A stretch of DNA of 21,007 bases. It comes from Acidobacteriaceae bacterium. GTDB taxonomy: Bacteria; Acidobacteriota; Terriglobia; Terriglobales; Acidobacteriaceae. The stretch covers positions 24,385 through 45,391 of the forward strand of contig PLST01000148.1 of assembly GCA_003164255.1 (NCBI GenBank), read 5' to 3'. A model generated the notes under the pieces. That model saw only the letters and a list, made by a program, of their open reading frames with translations, had not been told where the DNA came from and made no database searches. Shown piece after piece: positions 13,238 to 19,254 of the stretch. Both the position numbers and the translations under genes were made by a program. Numbering within the stretch: the first letter of the stretch is position 1; each line of letters starts with the position of its first letter.

Positions 13238-14311
13238 CTACGGTTTCTCGCTCAGCTGCTCAGCCGCCGACGGAATTGCAGCCTCATACTGCGGCCAGTG
13301 AGCCAGCAGTTCGTTCACCACCGCATGACCCACCCGGTAAGCGGCTTCAAGCGAAGGCAGATAGGCTGCATACTTACCGATACGCTGCCGTGCGAGACTT
13401 TCCGGTGCGGTGAGCCCTCGCGGCTGCCGGTCGTAGTTGCTTACCGCGCGCAGCACCATCACGCGCTTCAGATCCATTCGCCCCGCATTGGCCAGGAACA
13501 CCAGCGACTGCAGCGTGCCTGTGTCTTCCATCGCCGTCGTCGAAAACACACCCTTGCCGCTCGTAAAGTAACGCATCCACTCCGCGGCCCACGCGTCCAT
13601 GAGTTTGCCGTGCCAGTAAGTGGACGAAGAGATCTCATCGCCCATGCCGACGAACGGGGACCGTTGCGCGGCTGCTCCTTCAAACTCGCTGCGAATCTCT
13701 TTCAGCTGATTCGAGTCTTCGAGCGGAATGGCGCGCGTGAGCTTGAAGGCCCACTGCGCAAGCTCCGGATTGAGCGCGTACGCCTGCCCCGGCTGAGAAT
13801 CGACCGGCTGTTCAAAAGGCCTGGCTTTGCGGAGCGGCAGGTAGCCCGTGCTCCAGTCCGACGGAATTTCGCGCGCATCGATCTCGTAGCCCAGGTCCGC
13901 GTCCACAATCCAGCGCGCCCAAAATGCGGAGCCGAGCGAGACACGATCGGGACAACCTCCTGCAATACCGGCCACCAGCCAGTAAGCATGGCTGAAGTCA
14001 AAACGCGCATCGAGACCCACCGCCATAATGGTTGAAGCTGCATGGGCTGTGCCTTGCCCGGTAAGCACGGCCATCTCGCCCTGGTCGTTCATGCGCACGG
14101 CATGGTAGCCGGCGGGCAACGGATAAATCTTGTCCAGGTGATCGCGTTCCACCCAATACTGCAACTCGCCGGGAGCGTCGCCAGTATCGGCGCCCTGCTC
14201 GAACATCGCGATCACGACAACCTTCACAGAGATGGGTTTTGGCGCGCCGAGGGCCGAGGCCGCACACAACATGAACGATAGCGAACAGTGAATCCGCGCG
14301 CGCAGGGTCAT
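13238..14311 (-). CDS. Purine nucleoside permease (NUP)-like exported protein
   Basis: The 357-residue product matches the purine nucleoside permease (NUP) family, originally described in fungi and related in fold to nucleoside phosphorylases. Characteristic segments after the signal peptide are VVVIAMFEQGADTGDAPGELQYW, GQGTAHAASTIMAVGLD, YWLVAGIAGGCPDRVSLGSAFWA, and FVGMGDEISSSTYWHG with TSGKGVFSTTAMEDTGTLQSL further on. Residues 1-24 (MTLRARIHCSLSFMLCAAS then ALGA) are a signal peptide, so the protein is periplasmic or secreted. The ATG at 14311 is preferred over an upstream TTG at 14335 because the signal peptide starts there. Neither has a Shine-Dalgarno sequence, and a TTTAAC 9 nt before the ATG could be a weak -10. 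Transport in bacteria is unproven; nucleoside cleavage is the alternative. It lies 57 nt after the ICMT-family gene on the same strand. Confidence 0.85.
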   Translation of the reverse strand: MTLRARIHCSLSFMLCAASALGAPKPISVKVVVIAMFEQGADTGDAPGELQYWVERDHLDKIYPLPAGYHAVRMNDQGEMAVLTGQGTAHAASTIMAVGLDARFDFSHAYWLVAGIAGGCPDRVSLGSAFWARWIVDADLGYEIDAREIPSDWSTGYLPLRKARPFEQPVDSQPGQAYALNPELAQWAFKLTRAIPLEDSNQLKEIRSEFEGAAAQRSPFVGMGDEISSSTYWHGKLMDAWAAEWMRYFTSGKGVFSTTAMEDTGTLQSLVFLANAGRMDLKRVMVLRAVSNYDRQPRGLTAPESLARQRIGKYAAYLPSLEAAYRVGHAVVNELLAHWPQYEAAIPSAAEQLSEKP

Positions 14312-14368
14312 GGATGCGATGTTAAATGAAAACAAACGGCGGATGGATAAAGATGCCGAAAGATAGAA

Positions 14369-14782
14369 TCAGAACCAGGTCTTCTGCTTGTATTCGAGGT
14401 ATGCGTCGCCAAATTTCTCCCGCAAAACCCGCTCTTCATTCCGGGCGCGATACACCTGCAGGGGAATGATGACCAGAAAGACCAGAAGAAATATCGGCCT
14501 GGAGGCCCACACGATGACCCCCGCGATCATGAGCGAGCCGAAAACATAGATCGGGTTGCGGATGCGGGAATAGATGCCTGTTGTAACGAGCGTGCTCGCC
14601 TTGGCCTCAACACTGAACGCGCTTCCGAGTTGCACGCGGGAGATCACGAAAAGAATGAACGACGAAATCAGAATGGCTGTTCCCGCCAAATGTGCAGTCG
14701 TGAATTGAAACCGGGCAGCTTGTGTAGCAAAGGCAATCAAGGCGATCACGACCACGGCGAGAGTAACGATATTGAGCTTCAA
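14369..14782 (-). CDS. Isoprenylcysteine carboxylmethyltransferase-family membrane protein
   Basis: This small integral membrane protein (137 residues from the chosen start) has about four hydrophobic segments. It ends with TTGIYSRIRNPIYVFGSLMI and RARNEERVLREKFGDAYLEYKQ, the conserved cofactor-binding end of the ICMT/PEMT-type methyltransferases. In bacteria such proteins act on unknown lipids or small molecules; prenylcysteine is not expected. No ATG fits the frame at the start. A TTG at 14782 is preceded by a perfect AGGAGG with 5-nt spacing, giving MKLNIVTLAVVVIALIAF; a TTG at 14806 would add 8 residues but covers that ribosome binding site. It is divergent from the asparaginase gene and 57 nt upstream of the nucleoside permease gene, with which it may share a transcript. 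The family call is good; function is unknown. Confidence 0.82.
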   Translation of the reverse strand: MKLNIVTLAVVVIALIAFATQAARFQFTTAHLAGTAILISSFILFVISRVQLGSAFSVEAKASTLVTTGIYSRIRNPIYVFGSLMIAGVIVWASRPIFLLVFLVIIPLQVYRARNEERVLREKFGDAYLEYKQKTWF

Positions 14783-14945
14783 CCCAGCCTCCTGCCTTCG
14801 CGGCAAACCTCATTCTACTTCGTTCGTCATCGCTCGGCCCCGTCATCCCTTGCCAAAGCGTTAGCATGGATGGAGCAATCGCGTGCGCCCCGCGAGAGCG
14901 GTTCACAAAGCGCGAGGCGCCAGGGTTCGCCGGAGGGCCGGGACA

Positions 14946-16019
14946 ATGCGCTGGGTTTGGAGAGTCTTTCCTCGCAGAATGTTTCTTGGAGGCGCAATGA
15001 TGGCAGCATCAGCTTTGGCGCAGCAGCCCGCGGCTCACCACTGGGCCATTGTGCTGCACGGCGGCGCTGGCACCATTGAGCGGGCCAGCATGACGCCAGC
15101 CAGAGAAGCAGCCTATCGCGCGTCGCTTGCCCAGGCCATCGAAGCCGGTGCGCATGTGCTGGACCGCGGTGGCTCCTCGCTCGATGCTGTTGAAGCCGCC
15201 ATCCGGATTCTCGAGGACGATCCGCTCTTCAACGCAGGGCGCGGTTCTGATTTTGCGGCCGACGGAAGAAATGAGATGGACGCGGCGATCATGGACGGCT
15301 CGAACTTGAAAGCCGGAGCGGTAGGCGACGTGACGCGCACGCGCCATCCCATCTCTCTGGCGCGCGCAGTGATGGAGAAATCTCCGCACGTGTTCCTTGT
15401 GGGCGAAGGGGCCGATGCGTTCTCAGTCTATGCGGGGCTCGAGCAGGCCGATCCGAGTTTTTTCTTTACCGAACGGCGCTGGCAAGACCTGGTTCGCGAG
15501 TTGAAGAGGGAGGGTTTGCCCATTCCGCCGCGACCGGCGGGCGCACCTCCTCCGCCTGCCGTGCCAGCAGCCGAAATGGAATCGCCCGATGAACACAAGT
15601 ATGGAACCGTGGGCGTGGTTGCTCTCGATCGGGCAGGGAACCTGGCTGCGGGCACGTCCACTGGAGGCACGAATGCCAAGCGGTGGGGGCGCGTCGGCGA
15701 CTCGCCACTCATCGGCGCGGGCACGTACGCTTCGAACAAATCTTGCGCCGTATCGGCCACGGGGACCGGCGAGTACTTCATCCGGCTGACGGTGGCGCGC
15801 ACCGTCTGCGCCCTGGTGGAGTATAAGGGGCTCGCACTCCAAGCTGCCGTTGACGAGGTGATTCACAAAGAAGTGACCGGCCTGAACGGAGACGGCGGCG
15901 TGATTGCCGTCGCGCCCGACGGCCAGATGGCGTGGAGCTTCAACACCGCGGGCATGTATCGCGCGAAGCTGGCCGAAGGCGGAAAGCTGGAGATTGGGAT
16001 TTATAACGACGAGCCGTAG
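14946..16019 (+). CDS. Isoaspartyl peptidase / L-asparaginase (Ntn-hydrolase), Tat-exported
   Basis: This 357-residue Ntn hydrolase is of the plant-type asparaginase/IaaA family, which cleaves isoaspartyl dipeptides and asparagine and matures by self-cleavage. The nucleophile is T221 in EHKYGTVGVVALD. Other family motifs are WAIVLHGGAGTI (33-44), DPLFNAGRGS (92-101), EMDAAIMDG (110-118), GGTNAKRWGRVGDSPLIGAG and SATGTGEYFIR. The N-terminus RVFPRRMFLGGAMMAASALA fits a twin-arginine signal (RRMFL at 10-14), so export of the folded protein is likely. The ATG at 14946 follows GGAGG by 9 nt; an upstream frame to 14883 has no support. A second GGAGG directly precedes ATGATG at 14997. A proline-rich linker (about 192-208) precedes the cleavage site. 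It is convergent with the secreted protein gene, whose stop is 12 bp away. Confidence 0.93.
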   Translation: MRWVWRVFPRRMFLGGAMMAASALAQQPAAHHWAIVLHGGAGTIERASMTPAREAAYRASLAQAIEAGAHVLDRGGSSLDAVEAAIRILEDDPLFNAGRGSDFAADGRNEMDAAIMDGSNLKAGAVGDVTRTRHPISLARAVMEKSPHVFLVGEGADAFSVYAGLEQADPSFFFTERRWQDLVRELKREGLPIPPRPAGAPPPPAVPAAEMESPDEHKYGTVGVVALDRAGNLAAGTSTGGTNAKRWGRVGDSPLIGAGTYASNKSCAVSATGTGEYFIRLTVARTVCALVEYKGLALQAAVDEVIHKEVTGLNGDGGVIAVAPDGQMAWSFNTAGMYRAKLAEGGKLEIGIYNDEP

Positions 16020-16030
16020 CGTGCCGGCTG

Positions 16031-16504
16031 CTAGTTCACCGCTCTTACCACCTCAACCTGCGGGCCCGGCTCACTCTCGTTTACCAGCACACCCGAGAGA
16101 GAGCCAGTCCAGTCGGCGGGGTTCAGCGACAAGTGGAACTTTAACGGCGGGTCATTCGACGAGCTCGGCGACGAGCCCGGCGAATGCGCGCCCTTGGGGC
16201 TCACCTGGAAGGTGAACGTGTCGCCGTCGAATTTCGGGTTCAGGAGCGGCTCCGGATCTCCCGGCGTTGACGTCTTTCCGTCTTCGTGGTGTTGGGGATA
16301 GAAGAGAATCGAGCCAGACAAACTGCCATTCTCGTTCTTGATGGTCAGCGTGACGAAAGGCGAGCCCTGGTTATTTCCCCGCCACACGCCCACCATCACC
16401 AGGTTATCAACCGTTGCAGCCGTCTCCCCGGCCGCCCACACAGGTTGCATCGAACCCGCCGCTGCCATCAGGATCGCGGTGGCGCACATCATCAGAGCTC
16501 TCAT
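16031..16504 (-). CDS. Secreted hypothetical protein, probable small beta-sandwich
   Basis: The product has 157 residues with a clear signal peptide (about 1-24, MRALMMCATAILMAAAG then PVWA). The mature part has the pattern VGVWRGNNQGSPFVTLTIKN followed by GSLSGSILFYP, then EPLLNPKFDGDTFTFQVS, LKFHLSLN and GVLVNESEP. This suggests a small beta-rich domain with an N-terminal GVWRG strand. I recall similar uncharacterised secreted proteins in acidobacteria but know no function. Charged and serine/proline-rich stretches (about 104-120) look like a loop. The ATG at 16504 has AGAGG 8 nt upstream. The gene converges with the asparaginase gene and lies 21 bp downstream of the slipin stop on the same strand, so read-through from the GntR-slipin operon is possible, although it has its own ribosome binding site. 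Confidence 0.75.
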   Translation of the reverse strand: MRALMMCATAILMAAAGSMQPVWAAGETAATVDNLVMVGVWRGNNQGSPFVTLTIKNENGSLSGSILFYPQHHEDGKTSTPGDPEPLLNPKFDGDTFTFQVSPKGAHSPGSSPSSSNDPPLKFHLSLNPADWTGSLSGVLVNESEPGPQVEVVRAVN

Positions 16505-16525
16505 AGTTCAATCCTCTGACGAGAG

Positions 16526-17392
16526 TCACTGTTGTTTGGCCAGGGACGCCGTTGCCAGCGTTCCGCCCAACCCCATGGTTTCAACCGCAGACGAAGGCAC
16601 AATGACCATCGCGCCTTTTTCCTTGATTGCCTCATACAGCATGTTCATGGCGCGCAAATGCAGTGCGCCGGGGTTTTCGGCGTAGACGCGTGAGGCTTGG
16701 GCGAACTGGTCGGAGACCTGCACCTCGGCCTGGCCCAGAATCACGCGCGCCCTGCGTTCGCGTTCGGCCTGCGCCTCCTGCGACATTGCATTTTCAAGCG
16801 TCTCCGGGATGCGCACATCGCGAATCTCAACGGACTGCACGGTGATGCCCCAGGGATTCGTCTTCTCGTCGAGAATGCGCTGCAACTCGCGGCCCATCAT
16901 CTCGCGCTCGGTAATCATCTGCGCCAGCTCGTGACGGCCGATCGACTCGCGTAGCGCCGTCTGCGCGCTCATGTTGATGGCTTCCACAAAGTTCTCAACC
17001 TCGAGAATCGACTTCTCCGCATTCCAAACCAGCCAGAACACAATTGCGTCCACGCTCACGGGAACCGTGTCGCGCGTCAGCGTCGATTCCGCGATAACGC
17101 TGTGCACCCGGACGCGTTGGTCAATGTAGGCGCTGATGGTCTCAAACACCGGCACCATGTGAAACCATCCCGGCCCGCGCAGGCCCGCATACTTGCCCAG
17201 GCGCAACAGCGCCACTTTCTCCCATTGCTGAACAACCTTGATCGAGAACAGGAGATAGAGGCCGATCGACGCTCCGGCCACGAGCGGCGCGCTGTGGTGG
17301 ATCGCCGCGCTCAAAACGGCGCCAGCGCCAACGCAAATTACGCATGAGGTGACTGCAACTCTGTTCATCGGAACCCCTTCCATCTTCGCCAT
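16526..17392 (-). CDS. Slipin / SPFH (band 7) membrane protein
   Basis: The 288-residue protein belongs to the stomatin-like slipins, membrane-anchored scaffolds that form oligomers and organise membrane microdomains. Residues about 10-50 contain two adjacent hydrophobic stretches, then VVQQWEKVALLRLGKYAGLRGPGWFHMVPVFE starts the SPFH domain. TLTRDTVPVSVDAIVFWLVWN and ESIGRHELAQMITERE follow, then NPWGITVQSVEIRDVRIPETLENAMSQEAQAERERRARVI, the long helical end of the domain. The ATG at 17392 follows GGAGG by about 9 nt; that GGAGG overlaps the stop codon of the upstream gntR gene (gap 6 nt), so the two are an operon and probably translationally coupled. Slipins are often paired with a NfeD-like protease, but none is seen here. 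Regulation by the GntR protein and operator upstream is inferred. Confidence 0.93.
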   Translation of the reverse strand: MAKMEGVPMNRVAVTSCVICVGAGAVLSAAIHHSAPLVAGASIGLYLLFSIKVVQQWEKVALLRLGKYAGLRGPGWFHMVPVFETISAYIDQRVRVHSVIAESTLTRDTVPVSVDAIVFWLVWNAEKSILEVENFVEAINMSAQTALRESIGRHELAQMITEREMMGRELQRILDEKTNPWGITVQSVEIRDVRIPETLENAMSQEAQAERERRARVILGQAEVQVSDQFAQASRVYAENPGALHLRAMNMLYEAIKEKGAMVIVPSSAVETMGLGGTLATASLAKQQ

Positions 17393-17398
17393 TGCCTT

Positions 17399-17812
17399 TT
17401 ACCTCCGGCGGGACTGCTCTGTCGGTAGCCCGCGTAGTTCTTCCATTAAATCGTCCACTGTGAATCCAGCCGCGCCGGCGCGGGAGACGCAATCGGCCAC
17501 AATCTGAGCCAACTGCCGATCTCGTTCCGCGTCGGCGCGTTTGATCTTTTGCGCGCTGATGAACGTGCCCGTTCCCTGGTGCGTCTCAAGCAGGCCGCCA
17601 AGCTCAAGCTCGCGATACGCGCGAACCACCGTATTCGGATTGATGGCCAGGTCAACCGCAAGCTGGCGCACCGTCGGCAGCTGATCCCCCGGCGCCAATT
17701 GCCCTGACGCCATGCCGCCCCGGACCTGGTCGATTACCTGGCGATAGACCGGCACTCCACTGTGAAGATCCAGTTGAAAGCGAAATCGGGAGGATACAGG
17801 CCGCGGGTTCAT
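17399..17812 (-). CDS. GntR-family regulator, YtrA-like
   Basis: The 137-residue product has an N-terminal winged helix-turn-helix. It reads HSGVPVYRQVIDQVRGGMASGQLAPGDQLPTVRQLAVDLAINPNTVVRAYRELELGGLLETHQGTGTFIS at about residues 17-86, close to the GntR consensus. The rest (about 87-137) is short and helical with no ligand-binding domain, as in the YtrA subfamily. Such regulators commonly repress their own operon. The ATG at 17812 has no Shine-Dalgarno sequence, and the putative -10 lies 9 nt upstream, so the transcript may be nearly leaderless. It is the first gene of a two-gene operon with the slipin. A perfect palindrome between -35 and start is the likely operator. YtrA regulators usually control ABC transporters; control of a slipin is less usual. 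Confident for the family; the effector is unknown. Confidence 0.93.
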   Translation of the reverse strand: MNPRPVSSRFRFQLDLHSGVPVYRQVIDQVRGGMASGQLAPGDQLPTVRQLAVDLAINPNTVVRAYRELELGGLLETHQGTGTFISAQKIKRADAERDRQLAQIVADCVSRAGAAGFTVDDLMEELRGLPTEQSRRR

Positions 17813-17821
17813 CGTAACTTC

Positions 17822-17852
17822 AGTGTACTAGAATACTAGTACACTATGTCAA
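17822..17852 (-). promoter_or_regulatory. Promoter with perfect palindromic operator of the GntR-slipin operon
   Basis: AGTGTACTAG (17822-17831), AATA and CTAGTACACT (17836-17845) form a perfect palindrome with 10-bp arms. A perfect -35 TTGACA (minus strand, 17852-17847) abuts it. Within the palindrome lie the possible -10 TACACT (minus strand, 17827-17822; 19-nt spacer) or TAGTAC (16-nt spacer). A repressor bound here would block the polymerase. It lies 9 bp from the gntR ATG. Confidence 0.85.
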
Positions 17853-17891
17853 GAGAAATTTTAGAAATTTATTTAAAATAGGCCGCGGACC

Positions 17892-17905
17892 AGGAAATAT
17901 TTCCT
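17892..17905. promoter_or_regulatory. 14-bp palindrome between gntR and the DinB-like gene
   Basis: AGGAAATATTTCCT is a perfect 14-bp palindrome in an AT-rich divergent intergenic region (17853-17963). It lies about 40 bp upstream of the gntR -35 and about 25 bp upstream of the possible -35 of the DinB-like gene. It could be an operator for another regulator, but chance occurrence in AT-rich DNA is possible. Confidence 0.3.
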
Positions 17906-17930
17906 TGCAGGTGTTCCGGTCAATGTGGTT

Positions 17931-17957
17931 TTGAAAGAACGTTTTCTCGATTAAACT
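17931..17957 (+). promoter_or_regulatory. Putative promoter of the DinB-like gene, placed for a leaderless mRNA
   Basis: TAAACT (17952-17957) ends exactly 6 nt before the ATG at 17964, and TTGAAA (17931-17936) lies 15 nt upstream of it. No Shine-Dalgarno sequence is present before the ATG. The match to consensus is modest; the 6-nt geometry is shared with sdaA and trpB. Confidence 0.4.
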
Positions 17958-17963
17958 GGCTCC

Positions 17964-18512
17964 ATGGCGCTTGAGTTCACGACCTCGTATATTCAGGATT
18001 CGCTTGAAGTCTTCAGATCCTACAAACGGCTTGCCGAGCGGGCGATGGAGCAGGTGACCAATGAGCAGCTTTTCGCCGTTCTCGACCCGGAAGCCAATTC
18101 GATTGCAATCATCGTCAAGCACATGGCCGGCAACATGCGCTCGCGCTGGACTGACTTCCTCACCACGGACGGTGAGAAGCCCGACCGCGATCGCGACCGG
18201 GAGTTCATTGATCCGGCGGCCACGCGCGACGAATTGTTGGCTCATTGGGAAGACGGCTGGAGCCGTGTCTTCAAAGCGCTTGAGCCGCTGACCGACGCGG
18301 ACCTTGGGCGGACAGTGACGATTCGCGGCGAAGCGCACTCAGTGATGCAGGCTATCAATCGCCAGGTCGCCCATTACGCGCTTCACATCGGGCAGATTGT
18401 TTTTCTTGCAAAGCACCTGGGCAGCGATCACTGGAAATCGCTCAGCGTTCCGCGCAATCAGTCGGCTGAGTACAATCGCAAAGTCGCGGCGGGCGAGGCG
18501 AGTCAGCGCTAG
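17964..18512 (+). CDS. DinB-like (DUF1572-type) metal-binding four-helix protein
   Basis: The product has 182 residues and the helical make-up of the DinB/YfiT-like superfamily. Members have a four-helix bundle with a metal site of three histidines, and some act as bacillithiol- or mycothiol-type transferases. Candidate ligands are the histidine in IAIIVKHMAGNMRSRW (about residue 53) and two in VAHYALHIGQIVFLAKHL near residues 135-139. These fit the pattern of one histidine in helix 2 and two spaced HxxxH in helix 4. The segment DGEKPDRDRDREF matches what I know of DUF1572 relatives. The ATG at 17964 has no Shine-Dalgarno sequence and lies 6 nt after a -10-like TAAACT. The gene is divergent from gntR and converges with rubrerythrin. 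Its substrate is unknown. Confidence 0.85.
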   Translation: MALEFTTSYIQDSLEVFRSYKRLAERAMEQVTNEQLFAVLDPEANSIAIIVKHMAGNMRSRWTDFLTTDGEKPDRDRDREFIDPAATRDELLAHWEDGWSRVFKALEPLTDADLGRTVTIRGEAHSVMQAINRQVAHYALHIGQIVFLAKHLGSDHWKSLSVPRNQSAEYNRKVAAGEASQR

Positions 18513-18571
18513 ACGCTCGTGCTCCAGCTTTCACGAACCTTCGGGATTGGGGCATGAGACAAACGGAGAAC

Positions 18572-19150
18572 CTAGCGGATAATCTCGAACTTTTCCCAGG
18601 GCGCATTGCACACCGGGCAGTGCTCGTGCTCTTCTTCCGTCTCAGCCGTGTCACCACAAACCGGACAAACGTAGAACTCGCGCGCCGACGCAATCCATGA
18701 ATCGGACTTGCCGCTCCTGAGAAGGGCGATGGCTTCGCCGTAAAGCCGCGCGTGTGCCTTTTCAGCCTCCAGGGCGCCGGTGAAGGTGCGTACGGCCAAC
18801 GTATTTCCGTGGGCCTGTGCTTCGGCAATAAAGCCTGGATACATGCTCTCGATTTCATGCGACTCGCCATCGAGCGCGGCTCTGAGATTCTCAAGCGTTG
18901 TGGTCACCACGACGGGATGAATGGCGCACCGGGCCTCGCCCCCGAGCTGCTTCATTACGCGCGCATGGTTGGCGGCGTGAATCTGCTCGGCCCGGCCCGC
19001 GGCGCGAAACAGGCTGGCTGCCCCGTGGAATCCTTCATCGTCTGCCTTCGCGGCGAAAGCGATGTATTTCGCATGCGTATTCGACTCGCCTTCAAACGCA
19101 GCAAAGAGATTTTGAACGGTAACCCGGATTTCTGCAGCAACCATCGGCAT
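18572..19150 (-). CDS. Rubrerythrin (diiron ferritin-like plus rubredoxin domain)
   Basis: Rubrerythrin reduces hydrogen peroxide in the cytoplasm using a diiron centre, protecting against oxidative stress. The 192-residue product has an N-terminal ferritin-like bundle. Its iron-ligand candidates are E20 (FEGESNTHAKY), E55 and H58 (GRAEQIHAANH), E95/E98 (LDGESHEIESMY) and E128/E130/H133 (ALEAEKAHARLY). The C-terminal rubredoxin domain has C162-x2-C165 (YVCPVCG) and C178-x2-C181 (EHCPVCN). The ATG at 19150 follows GGGGAG by 8 nt; a frame reaching 19282 would add 44 unrelated residues and overlap the trpB start. It is divergent from trpB and converges with the DinB-like gene. No peroxide-regulator site is recognised, though a 10-bp palindrome lies upstream. 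Confidence 0.95.
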   Translation of the reverse strand: MPMVAAEIRVTVQNLFAAFEGESNTHAKYIAFAAKADDEGFHGAASLFRAAGRAEQIHAANHARVMKQLGGEARCAIHPVVVTTTLENLRAALDGESHEIESMYPGFIAEAQAHGNTLAVRTFTGALEAEKAHARLYGEAIALLRSGKSDSWIASAREFYVCPVCGDTAETEEEHEHCPVCNAPWEKFEIIR

Positions 19151-19181
19151 AAGACTCACTCCCCAAAATCGTTCCCAGCCT

Positions 19182-19191
19182 ACGCATGCGT
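19182..19191. promoter_or_regulatory. 10-bp palindrome between rubrerythrin and trpB
   Basis: ACGCATGCGT is a perfect palindrome 32 bp upstream of the rubrerythrin ATG and 52 bp upstream of the trpB -10. It could be an operator in this 104-bp divergent region, but it is short. Confidence 0.2.
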
Positions 19192-19239
19192 GCCGGACCG
19201 CGCTGTGACGACGGCTACAAGCCAGCAAAAGCGAATCCT

Positions 19240-19248
19240 TGCTAGAAT
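19240..19248 (+). promoter_or_regulatory. Extended -10 promoter of trpB, placed for a leaderless mRNA
   Basis: TGCTAGAAT is an extended -10 (TG, one base, then TAGAAT matching 5 of 6), and it ends exactly 6 nt before the ATG at 19255. No -35 match is visible, as often with extended -10 promoters. No Shine-Dalgarno sequence precedes the ATG. Confidence 0.6.
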
Positions 19249-19254
19249 GTCCGC

